Assembly (NCBI RefSeq): GCF_026339735.1
Contig: NZ_JAPEQG010000001.1
Span: 3,410,001-3,474,000, forward strand
Direction of reading: 5' to 3'
Source: Streptomyces sp. NBC_01669
Lineage (GTDB): Bacteria; Actinomycetota; Actinomycetes; Streptomycetales; Streptomycetaceae
Length of the DNA: 64,000 nt
A program made the position numbers and the translations under genes. Each line of letters begins with the position of its first letter. Within the stretch, counting starts at the first letter, position 1. Shown here piece by piece: positions 24,598-33,183 of the stretch. The notes under the pieces are model-generated. The model was not told where the DNA came from. It ran no database searches and saw only the letters and a program-made list of their open reading frames with translations.

Positions 24598-25257
24598 CTA
24601 CGCGTACGTCGCGATGTCCTCCACCACGGAGAACCCCAGCCCGTACGCGCTCATCCCCCGCCCGTACGCGCCGATGTGCACCCCGCCCCGTGCCGACCCC
24701 GCAAGCACCCAGCCGAACTCGGACTCCCGGTAGTGGAACGGCACCGGAACACCGTCCACCGGCAGGGACAGCACCGACCATGCGGGCCCGTCCAGATCGT
24801 CGGCGAGTTCGAACGCCGTCTCCGTCTGCTGGTCCAGCCAGTTGTCGCGCAGCGCGTGGTCCAACTGCGGGGGCCACGTGTACGCCAGCAGACCCGAGCC
24901 CGCCAGCCACGCCGCCGACGACACCGTGGTCGCCTCCAGCACCCCCGTACCGTCGCCACTGTGCCGTACGGGACTGCTCGCCACCGTCACCACGGCCGCG
25001 AACCGGTGCTTCTCGCCGCCGGAGTCACCCCGTACCTGAGGCTCCTCACCGTGCCCGGTCGAACCGTGCTGCACCGTGCCGTCCGCCGCCGTGCCGACCT
25101 GCATCAGCCAGCGCGGCCCGGTGAAGGCCTCGTCCAGTCCGTACCAGGGGAACGACGCCTGCAGATAGCCGTCGACCGTACGCCGGGTCGTCGGCACCCC
25201 CTCTGCGGTGACTGTGCTGGGCGCACCTTCCGCGCCTACCCGACTCGTCGTCTCCAT
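24598..25257 (-). CDS. Hypothetical protein
   Basis: A 219-residue soluble protein that I do not recognise. It has several Trp-containing strands (ASFPWYGLDEAFTGPRWLMQ, GLLAYTWPPQLDHALRDNWL, GPAWSVLSLPVDGVPVPFHY) and ends in GLGFSVVEDIATYA. ATG at 25255-25257 with GGAGG eleven bases upstream; the frame is open to 25323 but with a poor leader. It lies between mrp-like and tatB genes, where mycobacteria carry unrelated genes. Confidence 0.8.
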   Translation of the reverse strand: METTSRVGAEGAPSTVTAEGVPTTRRTVDGYLQASFPWYGLDEAFTGPRWLMQVGTAADGTVQHGSTGHGEEPQVRGDSGGEKHRFAAVVTVASSPVRHSGDGTGVLEATTVSSAAWLAGSGLLAYTWPPQLDHALRDNWLDQQTETAFELADDLDGPAWSVLSLPVDGVPVPFHYRESEFGWVLAGSARGGVHIGAYGRGMSAYGLGFSVVEDIATYA

Positions 25258-25376
25258 CTGCCCGGCCGCCTCCTCGATCCCTAGGGGTCCGCAGCGGCCC
25301 GCCCCCCTCGGGCGTCCTCGCAACCGGACAGATGGAGAATAGCGATACCGTCCGGACGAGTCGGGATTGACCGGTG

Positions 25377-25853
25377 TCAGGTGGCGTCTGCGTCGAAGGG
25401 CGGACGATCGTCCTTCGCAGGCTGCTCGCGCTTCTTGAGCAGGTCGGGGGCGCCCGGGGAGCCGTTCGCCGCAGTGATCGCCGCGCTGCCCGACACGCCG
25501 CCCGCGGAGTCCTTGGACGCGCTCTCGCGGCCGTTGACCGCGTCGGTGACCTCGGCCATCTCCTTACGGAGATCGAAGCTCTCGCGGATCTCCTTCAGCC
25601 CGAGATCGTCGTTTCCGTCCATGAGCTGCTTGCGGACGAATGTCTTCGGGTTGAGATCCTCGAACTCGAAGTCCTTGAACTCCGGGCCGAGCTCCGTACG
25701 GATGTCTTCCTTGGCGCTCTCGGAGAACTCGCGGATCTTGCGGATGAAGCGTGAGGCGTCCTGGATGACCTTGGGCAGCTTGTCCGGGCCGAAGATCAGC
25801 ACGCCGAGGATCACGAGCGTCACCAGCTCTAGTGCGCCTATGTCATTGAACAC
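25377..25853 (-). CDS. tatB: Sec-independent (Tat) protein translocase subunit TatB
   Basis: A 158-residue TatB. GTG at 25851-25853 with AGGAG seven bases upstream gives the expected N-terminus VFNDIGALELVTLVILGVLI: a short extracytoplasmic segment with the conserved Glu, a membrane helix, then the FGPDKLPK hinge and a long amphipathic helix (DASRFIRKIREFSESAKEDI). The C-terminal tail is Lys/Asp-rich and disordered. It is the last gene of the sigma factor, anti-sigma factor, HtrA, TatB order conserved in mycobacteria, although about 100 bp separate it from htrA. Confidence 0.95.
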   Translation of the reverse strand: MFNDIGALELVTLVILGVLIFGPDKLPKVIQDASRFIRKIREFSESAKEDIRTELGPEFKDFEFEDLNPKTFVRKQLMDGNDDLGLKEIRESFDLRKEMAEVTDAVNGRESASKDSAGGVSGSAAITAANGSPGAPDLLKKREQPAKDDRPPFDADAT

Positions 25854-25952
25854 CTTGTTGCTCCTCGTGTTCCCCGAGCCCAGGTCGGATGAGGTCCGGA
25901 CCCGGCCCACGGTACCCGGCCGAACTGTCCGGGCGGTAGCGTCCCGGCGACG

Positions 25953-27686
25953 TCAGGTGCCGGTTGCCGACCCCAGGGTCAAAGTCATGGACAGGTCTTT
26001 ACCAGCGCGGGTCAGACCGAGGTCCAGACGGTCACCCGGACGGTGCGCGCGGATCTTCACGATCAGCTCCTCGCCGCTGTGCACCCGCTGCCCGTCCACC
26101 TCGGTGATGATGTCGCCCGGCCTGATGCCGGCCTTCGCCCCGGGACCGCCGGGTGTCACCGCGGGCTTGCCCGCCGCGCCCTTCGCACCGACCTTGGCAC
26201 CGTCACCGGTGTACTTCATGTCCAAGGTCACACCGATCACCGGATGCGTGGCTCTGCCGGTGTTGATCAGCTCCTCGGCGACCCGCTTGCCCTGGTTGAT
26301 CGGGATGGCGAAGCCGAGGCCGATGGAACCGGCCTGGCCGCCCTCGGTCGACGAACTGTTGTCGGCGGCGCGGATGGCGCTGTTGATGCCTATGACATGG
26401 GCGTCGGTGTCGACGAGCGGGCCCCCGGAGTTGCCCGGATTGATCGGGGCGTCGGTCTGCAGCGCGTCGACGTAGCTGATGTCGCTGCCGTCGCCCTTCT
26501 CGCCACCCGCGGTGATCGGCCGGTCCTTGGCGCTGATGATGCCGGAGGTGACGGTGTTGGACAGGTCGAAGGGAGCGCCGATGGCCACCACCGGGTCGCC
26601 CACCTGCACATTGTCGGAATTGCCCAGCGGCAGCGGCTTGAGTCCGGAGACGCCGGTGACCTTGACCACGGCCAGGTCGTAACCGCTGTCCTTGCCGACG
26701 ACCTCGGCGCGCGCGGTCTCGCCGCCGCTGAACGTCACCGTGATGGAACCGGAGGAGCCGGCCGGGGCGACGACATGGTTGTTGGTGAGGATGTGGCCCG
26801 ACTTGTCGAGGATGAAGCCGGTGCCGGTGCCGGATTCGGTGGTGCCGCTGACATGGAGGGTGACCACGCTGGGCAGGGCGCTGGCGGCGATGCCCGCGAC
26901 GCTGTCGGGCGCGCGGCCGCCGCTGTTCCTCGCGGCCTGCGGAAGCTCGACCGTGGTCAGACCGCCGTTGCGCTCGACGTAGGCACCGATGCCGCCGCCG
27001 ATGCCGCCCGCCACCAGGGCGAGCAGCAGTGCGCCGACGAGCAGGGAGCCGCGTCGGCTCTTCCTGCGCCCACCGTCCGACCCGAGCGGGGGGCCGGGGT
27101 GGGTCAGCGGCTGCCGGGGCGCACCCCAGGGGTCGTACTGCAACCACTGCGAGGACTGCGGCGGCTGGGGCGGGGGCGTGAAGGCCGAGGCAGGGGCCGG
27201 GACGGGCGCGGGGGCGGTGGGCATGCCTGCGCCGTTCGTGCCGGTGCCTGCGTACGGCGGGGGTAGAGGAGTGCCGTGCGCCGGGGTCGGCACCGGGCGC
27301 TGTACGGGTGGTGCGGGCGCCCAGGGGCCGGGGCCGCCGTACGGCGGGGTGCTGTACTGATCGGGCTCGTGCAACGGCTTCACCGCGGGCACCGGCGCCT
27401 GGGCCGTCGCTGCGGGTGCATGCACCCCGGACTCGGACGTCACCGGCGCGGGTGCCACCAGCGGTGCGGGCACCACGGGCTCGGGCGGTGCGGGCTGGGC
27501 AGGGAGTACGGGCGCCGGGCTCACGTCTGCGACGACCGTGGTGTCCGGGTCACCGGCCGGTGTGTCCACGGCCCGCACGTCCTCCGCCGGGATGGGGGCG
27601 TCCTGCGGCGCTGATGCGGTGGTGCGCCCCGCCGTGGGGCGGCTCCACCACTTCGCCTTCGGCCCGGTGGGCTTCCCGTCGTCCAT
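25953..27686 (-). CDS. Membrane-anchored HtrA-like serine protease with PDZ domain
   Basis: A 577-residue trypsin-like protease. Residues 1-205 are a Pro/Ala-rich cytoplasmic region, about 214-235 a membrane anchor (SLLVGALLLALVAGGIGG), then the protease domain with His304 (LTNNHVV), Asp338 (GYDLAVVKV) and Ser420 (GNSGGP), and a C-terminal PDZ domain (GAKAGIRPGDIITEVDGQRV). It acts outside the membrane on damaged proteins, by family. ATG at 27684-27686 (MDDGKPTGPK) with GGGGAG upstream is the usual Streptomyces start. It lies downstream of the anti-sigma gene. Confidence 0.94.
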   Translation of the reverse strand: MDDGKPTGPKAKWWSRPTAGRTTASAPQDAPIPAEDVRAVDTPAGDPDTTVVADVSPAPVLPAQPAPPEPVVPAPLVAPAPVTSESGVHAPAATAQAPVPAVKPLHEPDQYSTPPYGGPGPWAPAPPVQRPVPTPAHGTPLPPPYAGTGTNGAGMPTAPAPVPAPASAFTPPPQPPQSSQWLQYDPWGAPRQPLTHPGPPLGSDGGRRKSRRGSLLVGALLLALVAGGIGGGIGAYVERNGGLTTVELPQAARNSGGRAPDSVAGIAASALPSVVTLHVSGTTESGTGTGFILDKSGHILTNNHVVAPAGSSGSITVTFSGGETARAEVVGKDSGYDLAVVKVTGVSGLKPLPLGNSDNVQVGDPVVAIGAPFDLSNTVTSGIISAKDRPITAGGEKGDGSDISYVDALQTDAPINPGNSGGPLVDTDAHVIGINSAIRAADNSSSTEGGQAGSIGLGFAIPINQGKRVAEELINTGRATHPVIGVTLDMKYTGDGAKVGAKGAAGKPAVTPGGPGAKAGIRPGDIITEVDGQRVHSGEELIVKIRAHRPGDRLDLGLTRAGKDLSMTLTLGSATGT

Positions 27687-27796
27687 GTTCTCCCCGCAAC
27701 CGCCACAACTGGCCTCTGCACGCGCCCGAAAGGACATCCCTCCCGGAATTCCTCCGGGGATTCAACCAGGTTTGCGAATCGCTGCGCAGACCCCCG

Positions 27797-28792
27797 TCAG
27801 CGCCGGGCGGAAAGCGGCAGACGGCGATCGTCGGAGGCGGGCAGGGCGGCCGCCGACGTGGGTGTCCGGGACGCGGTCGGCGAGGGCGTGGGGGAAACGG
27901 GGTTCAGGCCGCTTCCGAGCGCGTGCGTGAACAGCGGGCTGGTGGCGGTCGGAGGTATCAGCGGGGACGCGGACACATCCGTCAGTACCGCCGCGGCGAA
28001 AGGGTTGGCCGTGAGCCGGCCGGTGCCGAACCGCGCGGGAACGGGCGCCGCGGTATTCGACGGCTGAGCCGGGGTACCGGTCGTGGAACCACCGCCGGGC
28101 ACGCCGGACGTGCCGAGGCTGCTGCCACCGCGACGGCTGGTCACGCTGCCGCTCTCGGCCCGCGCAGCGGCATCGAGCGGAGTCACATTGCTTCCGGCGC
28201 CCTCGGCGCGGGTCGCGGCGTCAGGACCTGCTCCTGTCGGCAGGGCGCCACCCAGCGCGATGGCCGCCAGCGAGACGGCGCTGGCCGCCGCGAAGGCGAA
28301 CCTGCGGCCGCGCCACGGCGACCGGTCCCCTTCCCGGCCCACCTCATGGATCCGGAACGCCGAACGCGATCCGTCGACCGGAAGCACGGCCGCCCCGCCG
28401 TGCGGCGTCCCGAGGTAGCCGAAACGGTCCAGCGGCGACTTTCCCGAAGGCGGATCGGTGCGGCTGCCGGGGGGCTGCATCACCGGGAAAAGTCCGTCGG
28501 CGAACCGCCCGGAGCCGCCGAATGGTCTTCCTTGGCGGTCGTCGTCACCGCCCGGTCCCCCGGGAAGGCCCTGCAGCCGGGCGAGGAACCCCTCGGACGG
28601 CGACGGCGGGGCGGACTGTGCGAAGACACTCTTCAGCCGCCGCTGGGCGGCAGCCTCGGCCTTGCACTTCGCGCAGGTCGCGAGATGGGCGAGCACCCGC
28701 TCGCGGGCGTCATGTTTGAGCTCACCGTCGACGAGCGCGGCGAGGCGGTCCCCCAGGTGCTGTTCCGCAGGGGTCGGACCTGTGCCACTCAC
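27797..28792 (-). CDS. Zinc-finger anti-sigma factor (RseA-like) of the adjacent ECF sigma factor
   Basis: A 331-residue protein. The N-terminal anti-sigma domain contains the zinc motif HLATCAKC (HxxxCxxC) within [21 protein letters not shown] Pro/Gly-rich linker, then a possible membrane segment ([20 protein letters not shown]) and a long Ser/Thr/Pro-rich extracytoplasmic tail follow. The GTG start overlaps the sigma gene's stop as GTGA, the coupling expected of a sigma/anti-sigma pair. In mycobacteria the orthologous RseA is controlled by redox and by phosphorylation-triggered proteolysis; whether this applies here is unknown. Confidence 0.9.
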   Translation of the reverse strand: MSGTGPTPAEQHLGDRLAALVDGELKHDARERVLAHLATCAKCKAEAAAQRRLKSVFAQSAPPSPSEGFLARLQGLPGGPGGDDDRQGRPFGGSGRFADGLFPVMQPPGSRTDPPSGKSPLDRFGYLGTPHGGAAVLPVDGSRSAFRIHEVGREGDRSPWRGRRFAFAAASAVSLAAIALGGALPTGAGPDAATRAEGAGSNVTPLDAAARAESGSVTSRRGGSSLGTSGVPGGGSTTGTPAQPSNTAAPVPARFGTGRLTANPFAAAVLTDVSASPLIPPTATSPLFTHALGSGLNPVSPTPSPTASRTPTSAAALPASDDRRLPLSARR

Positions 28793-29550
28793 GCCGGCCC
28801 GCCCTCCCCTGCCACCACTGCTCCCGCCAGCGAGCGCTGCTCGGCGCGGGCCTCGGGAGAACGGTGCTGCAGAGCCTTGCGCAGGTGCGAGCGGCCGCGG
28901 TGAATACGGCTGCGCACGGTACCGAGCTTCACGCCGAGGGTCGCGGCGATCTCCTCGTACGAAAGTCCCTCGATGTCGCAGAGCACAACCGCGGCACGGA
29001 ATTCGGGCGCAAGGGTGTCCAGCGCCTGCTGCACGTCCGCGTCGAAGTGGGTGTCGTTGAAGACCTGCTGCGGAGACGGCTCACGGCTCGGCAGCCGCTC
29101 GGCGGCGTCGTCACCGAGGGAGTCGAAACGGATCCGCTGCTTACGACGGACCATGTCCAGGAACAGGTTGGTCGTGATGCGGTGCAGCCAGCCCTCGAAG
29201 GTGCCGGGCGTGTAGGTCGACAGCGAACGGAACACCCGGACGAAGACCTCCTGAGTGAGGTCCTCGGCATCGTGCTGGTTTCCCGTCAGACGGTAGGCAA
29301 GGCGGTAGACACGACCGCTGTGCGTGCTGACGATCTCTTCCCATGAGGGCGGCGTCCACGCCTGGGAGTCCGCATCTGAGGCGAAGGTCGCGGTCGGTGC
29401 GGAGTCGTTGGAAGAACGGTCAGCAATGTTGGTCACGGATTTCGGCTCACCCGCTGATCTGAGAAAGCGCCGCAGCACTCGTCCCCGACCCACAGGCGCA
29501 GCCGCACCTCCCCTGTCGGCTCTGGTGGTGTCCAGTGGAGCCCCTACCAT
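28789..29550 (-). CDS. sigE: ECF RNA polymerase sigma factor (mycobacterial SigE orthologue)
   Basis: A 253-residue ECF sigma factor with region 2 ([53 protein letters not shown]) and region 4 ([40 protein letters not shown]). An N-terminal extension of about 80 residues matches mycobacterial SigE rather than short ECFs. ATG at 29548-29550 with GAGGTGGCT upstream. The gene is followed in overlap by its anti-sigma factor, then htrA and tatB, the order of the M. tuberculosis sigE locus. It should respond to envelope stress. In Streptomyces the name sigE is also used for a different ECF factor, so the symbol is ambiguous. Confidence 0.93.
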   Translation of the reverse strand: MVGAPLDTTRADRGGAAAPVGRGRVLRRFLRSAGEPKSVTNIADRSSNDSAPTATFASDADSQAWTPPSWEEIVSTHSGRVYRLAYRLTGNQHDAEDLTQEVFVRVFRSLSTYTPGTFEGWLHRITTNLFLDMVRRKQRIRFDSLGDDAAERLPSREPSPQQVFNDTHFDADVQQALDTLAPEFRAAVVLCDIEGLSYEEIAATLGVKLGTVRSRIHRGRSHLRKALQHRSPEARAEQRSLAGAVVAGEGGPA

Positions 29551-29709
29551 AGCCACCTCGCCCGTTAGCTCCGGATAAGCCTTTTTCCTGCTGGGGTCCG
29601 GGATCATTCCCGGAACCGCCGACCCATGGTCCGGACCCGATCTGCGGGCCGGATCCATGAGCTTTCCCCTGTCCCTTCCTAACGCCCGGTCCCATCTGCG
29701 GGTTCCCGG

Positions 29710-30396
29710 GTGCAGCGGATACAGTCACCGTTGCGCCAACTACGGGGACAGGAGAGGGTCATTACCGCCAACCGGCAGACGAGCTGGGCGTTCGCCGACG
29801 CCTTTGTCGCCGAGGACGAAGCACTGCGCTGGGCCAGAGACCGGGCCCGGGAGGCAGGGCTCCGCTCGGTGTCACCGGGCACCGGCGCCGCGCTGCGCTT
29901 GCTCGCTGCCACGACCGACGCCAAGGCGGTGGCCGAAATCGGCACCGGAACCGGCGTGTCCGGCATCTATCTGCTGCACGGGATGCGGCCGGACGGGGTG
30001 CTGACCACGGTCGATCCGGAGCCGGAGCGGCAGCAGTTCGCCCGCGAGGCCTTCCGGGCTTCTGGGTTCGCGGCCAATCGGGCCCGTTTCATCCCCGGCC
30101 GAGCCCTCGACGTACTTCCGCGGCTCGCGGACGGCGGATACGACCTCGTTTTCTGCGACGGCGACCGGCTGGAGAGCCTGGACTGCCTCGCTGAATCGTT
30201 GCGCCTGCTGAGACCTGGCGGTCTGGTCTGCTTCGAGGGCGTCTTCGCGGACGGCCGTACGGTCGACTCCGCGGCGCAGCCGGCGGAGGTACTGCGGCTG
30301 CGGGAGCTGTTGCGGGCGGTGCGGGAGAGCCAGGAACTGATGGCTACGTTGTTGCCGGTGGGCGACGGGTTGCTCTGCGCCGTCCGGCGCGGGTGA
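29710..30396 (+). CDS. Class I SAM-dependent O-methyltransferase
   Basis: A methyltransferase of the COMT-like O-methyltransferase family, about 212-228 residues. Motif I is [20 protein letters not shown], then [14 protein letters not shown] with the acidic ribose-binding residue, the metal-binding-type [10 protein letters not shown], and [16 protein letters not shown]. The start is uncertain. The ribosome binding site CAGGAGAGG is followed by GTC ATT ACC GCC AAC, and the conserved N-terminus I recall ([15 protein letters not shown]) begins at the ATT (29761). The only standard in-frame starts are GTG 29710 and TTG 29731. The interval given uses GTG. It is divergent from the sigma factor gene, as in mycobacteria. 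Confidence 0.88.
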   Translation: MQRIQSPLRQLRGQERVITANRQTSWAFADAFVAEDEALRWARDRAREAGLRSVSPGTGAALRLLAATTDAKAVAEIGTGTGVSGIYLLHGMRPDGVLTTVDPEPERQQFAREAFRASGFAANRARFIPGRALDVLPRLADGGYDLVFCDGDRLESLDCLAESLRLLRPGGLVCFEGVFADGRTVDSAAQPAEVLRLRELLRAVRESQELMATLLPVGDGLLCAVRRG

Positions 30397-30510
30397 CCGC
30401 TCGTCGCCCCTTGCCCCTCACCGGGCCGGCCGGGCGTCCTCGGTCCCCTCGACCTGCCCCACAGCCTCGAAGGCACTGGGACCGCCCTTCGACGCGCATT
30501 GTTCCGAATG

Positions 30511-30550
30511 CATCACTGCCCCGGCACGGTTCCGTGCCGGGGCAGTGATG
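30511..30550. terminator. Bidirectional terminator between methyltransferase and DUF3117 genes
   Basis: A perfect 17-bp inverted repeat (30511-30527 with 30534-30550), loop GGTTCC, between two convergent genes and 20 bases from the DUF3117 stop. Confidence 0.9.
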
Positions 30551-30569
30551 AAGTGTGGGCGCCTCTGCG

Positions 30570-30737
30570 TCAGCCGACGACCTTCTTGAGGGCGTCGCCG
30601 AGTGCATCGGCCTCGTCCGGAGTCAGCTCCACAACAAGCCGACCGCCGCCTTCGAGCGGAACGCGCATGACGATGCCCCGCCCCTCCTTTGTCACCTCGA
30701 GCGGGCCGTCGCCCGTCCGCGGCTTCATGGCCGCCAT
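30570..30737 (-). CDS. DUF3117 family protein (55 residues)
   Basis: A short gene reading from ATG 30735-30737 to TGA 30570-30572. The protein starts MAAMKPRTGDGPLEVTKEGR, continues GIVMRVPLEGGGRLVVELT and ends DALGDALKKVVG. This is the highly conserved actinobacterial DUF3117 family, whose M. tuberculosis member sits next to tagA. GGAAGGGG seven bases upstream of the ATG is a good ribosome binding site. Likely a small beta-sheet protein plus helix; function unknown. Confidence 0.9.
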   Translation of the reverse strand: MAAMKPRTGDGPLEVTKEGRGIVMRVPLEGGGRLVVELTPDEADALGDALKKVVG

Positions 30738-31048
30738 GCTCGTTCCCCTTCCTGAAACCAGCTCATAACAACCGGCGGCCCCATGACAGGCGCTGTCTCA
30801 CCGGCATCGAACACATTGCTTCCAGGCCATTATCCCGCATCACAGACCCCGATGACCAACATCGGTCTGCATCGCTTGCGCAACGCGCTCTCGCAAAACC
30901 ACCCAATTCGGCGATCCGACTGCGATACTCCGTCACCCTCCCCCCTCCATCGGGGCGCAATTGTTAGACGCAGGTCACATGTTCCCCTCGGTGATGTCGG
31001 CCATGCTTGCCTGAACAGGCATTGCCCGAGGCGCAAAGGGGACAGCAA
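30738..31048. other. Divergent promoter region (311 bp)
   Basis: Gap between the DUF3117 and enoyl-CoA hydratase genes. Its A/T content is above the local average, as expected for two outward promoters. I see no gene or convincing operator. Confidence 0.5.
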
Positions 31049-31864
31049 ATGGCGGACCACGTGGCCGACACCGTGCTCTACGAAGTAACGGACGGACTCG
31101 CGACGATCACGATCAACCGTCCCGACGCGATGAACGCCATGAACACAGCGGCCAAGGCGGCCCTCCGTGACGCGCTGCAGTCGGCCGCGGCCGATACCGC
31201 TGTCCGGGCGGTTCTGCTCACGGCGGCCGGCTCGCGCGCCTTCTGCGTCGGCCAGGACCTCAAGGAACACGTCGCCACGCTGACCGCCACCCGCGAATCG
31301 GGTTCCGGCAATGCGCTGAGCACCGTGCAGGAGCACTACAACCCCGTCGTGCGGGCGATCACCGAGATGGAGAAGCCGGTCGTCGCCGGGGTGAACGGGG
31401 TCGCCGCCGGTGCGGGCTTCGGCTTCGCGCTCGCCTGCGACTACCGGGTGGTCGCCGACAGCGCGTCGTTCAACACCTCGTTCGCCGGGGTCGCCCTCAC
31501 CGCGGACTCAGGTGTCTCGTGGACGCTGCCCCGGCTGATCGGCCAGAGCCGCGCAGCCGACCTGCTGCTCTTCCCGCGGTCGATCTCGGCTCAGGACGCG
31601 TACGAGCTGGGCATCGTGAACAAGCTGGTGCCCGCGGCCGACCTCGCCGCGGAGGCCCTGGCAGTGGCCCGCAAGCTGGCGGACGGCCCGACGGTGGCGT
31701 ATGCCGCGCTCAAGGCGTCGCTGGCCTACGGCGCCGGACACACGCTGAGCGAGACGCTGGAGAAGGAGGACGAACTCCAGACGAAGGCGGGCGCCTCGGA
31801 GGACCACACCATCGCGGTACAGGCCTTCCTGGACAAGGCGAAACCGAAGTATCTGGGGCGATAG
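31049..31864 (+). CDS. Enoyl-CoA hydratase/isomerase family protein
   Basis: A 271-residue crotonase-fold enzyme. The first oxyanion-hole segment is SRAFCVGQDLKEHV and the second VAGVNGVAAGAGFGFALACD. The catalytic region ALTADSGVSWTLPRLIG has Asp where hydratases carry Glu, a pattern closer to PaaG/PaaB-type isomerases of phenylacetate degradation. No other phenylacetate gene is nearby, so the true substrate is open. ATG at 31049 with AAAGGGGA seven bases upstream; an upstream in-frame start is not supported. Confidence 0.9.
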   Translation: MADHVADTVLYEVTDGLATITINRPDAMNAMNTAAKAALRDALQSAAADTAVRAVLLTAAGSRAFCVGQDLKEHVATLTATRESGSGNALSTVQEHYNPVVRAITEMEKPVVAGVNGVAAGAGFGFALACDYRVVADSASFNTSFAGVALTADSGVSWTLPRLIGQSRAADLLLFPRSISAQDAYELGIVNKLVPAADLAAEALAVARKLADGPTVAYAALKASLAYGAGHTLSETLEKEDELQTKAGASEDHTIAVQAFLDKAKPKYLGR

Positions 31865-31956
31865 GGCCTGGCAGGGGTCGGTCCGGGCCCGGGGCCGTGG
31901 ACGGTTGCTCACCGGTGGGTGGCTTCCTCCACGGCACCGCCGGCCCCGCAGCGTGG

Positions 31957-32544
31957 CTACGACCCGGTGCCGCGGGCCACGCAGTCGGCCAGGTGGTCGT
32001 CGACCAGGCCGCACGCCTGCATCAGGGCGTAGGCCGTGGTGGGGCCGACGAAGCGCAGGCCACGCTTCTTGAGGTCCTTGGCGAGCGCGGTGGACTCCGG
32101 CGTGACCGCCGGGACGTCGCCGAGGATGCGCGGGGCGGGGCGGGTGGCCGGGTCCGGGGCATACGACCAGATCAGTTCGTCCAGCTCGCCGTCCGGCCAT
32201 GCGGCCAACACCTTGGCATTGGCGAGCGTCGCCTCGATCTTCGCGCGGTTGCGGATGATTCCGGCGTCGGCAAGGAGGCGATCCTTGTCGGCGTCGGTGA
32301 AGTCCGCCACCGCACGGATCGTGAACCCGGCGAAGGCACTGCGGAACCCTTCCCGGCGGCGCAGGATCGTCAGCCAGGACAGCCCGGACTGGAACGCCTC
32401 CAGGCAGAGCCGCTCGAACAGGGCGTCGTCGCCGTGGACGGGGCGGCCCCATTCCGTATCGTGGTAGGCGAGGTAGTCATCGGTGGACAGTCCCCACGGA
32501 CAGCGCAGCCGGCCGTCCGCTCCCGCTTCGGCGCCGCCGCTCAT
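31957..32544 (-). CDS. tag: DNA-3-methyladenine glycosylase I
   Basis: A 195-residue base-excision repair glycosylase of the Tag family. It has RCPWGLSTDDYLAYHDTEWG with the zinc-ligand Cys and His, the substrate-pocket segment FERLCLEAFQSGLSWLTILR, and GLRFVGPTTAYALMQACGLV then DDHLADCVAR, supplying the remaining zinc ligands. ATG at 32542-32544 overlaps the stop of the DivIVA-domain gene as ATGA. The order FolP2-like, DivIVA-like, tag, DUF3117 matches mycobacteria. Confidence 0.94.
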   Translation of the reverse strand: MSGGAEAGADGRLRCPWGLSTDDYLAYHDTEWGRPVHGDDALFERLCLEAFQSGLSWLTILRRREGFRSAFAGFTIRAVADFTDADKDRLLADAGIIRNRAKIEATLANAKVLAAWPDGELDELIWSYAPDPATRPAPRILGDVPAVTPESTALAKDLKKRGLRFVGPTTAYALMQACGLVDDHLADCVARGTGS

Positions 32545-33074
32545 CGCTGCGGCTCCTCGCCGGACCGGGGCCCGGACTCCGGACCGGGCGACGGCTCCTG
32601 CTGGGATCCGGACCGAGGCCCGTACTGCGGTCCGTACCGGGGTCCGGACGGGGGCCAGGCACGCGGCTCCGGCTGCCGGTCGGGCTGCTGCCCGGACTGC
32701 GGCGCCGCCCAGGGTGTCCGCTCGGGCCGCGGCCGGTCCTGCGACTCCTTGAGGAGCCCGACACCGCCCACCGCCGTCGCCTGCGCTCCGGCGAGCGCCG
32801 ACTCCAGCTCGGCGATCCGCGCGTCCCGCTCGGCGAGCTCGGCGCCCAGCCGGCCGAGCGCGTCGTCGACGTCGGCCATCCGGTATCCGCGTGCCGTCAC
32901 CGGCAGCCGCAGCGCCTCGACGTCCGCGCGGCCGACCGGACGGGTCGCGGGCAGCGGGTCGGTCAGCTGCTCGGGCGCCACGTCCTGCAGGACGGCACTC
33001 TTTCCTCCGCCGACCACCGCGAGGGTGACCGCGGCCACGACCACCACCATCGCCAGCAGCAAGAACCAGAACAC
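32541..33074 (-). CDS. DivIVA-domain membrane protein
   Basis: About 177 residues: an N-terminal membrane helix (VFWFLLLAMVVVVAAVTLAV), a short DivIVA-like motif LRLPVTARGYRMADVDDALG, a coiled coil (LGAELAERDARIAELESALA), and a Pro/Arg/Gln-rich disordered tail. The DivIVA motif and coiled coil suggest a cell-pole or division role. An ATG six bases earlier (33080) abuts the AGGGGAG site, so GTG at 33074, with six-base spacing, is preferred. It overlaps tag by four bases and is divergent from the FolP2-like gene. Confidence 0.87.
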   Translation of the reverse strand: MFWFLLLAMVVVVAAVTLAVVGGGKSAVLQDVAPEQLTDPLPATRPVGRADVEALRLPVTARGYRMADVDDALGRLGAELAERDARIAELESALAGAQATAVGGVGLLKESQDRPRPERTPWAAPQSGQQPDRQPEPRAWPPSGPRYGPQYGPRSGSQQEPSPGPESGPRSGEEPQR

Positions 33075-33183
33075 GCGCATCTCCCCTGGGGCGGAAACCT
33101 GTCCGCCTCCGATCGTGCCATGCGGTACCGACAGTTAGGGTCGCAGGCGGCGGTGGGCGATCTATCCAGAGGAGAAACACAGG

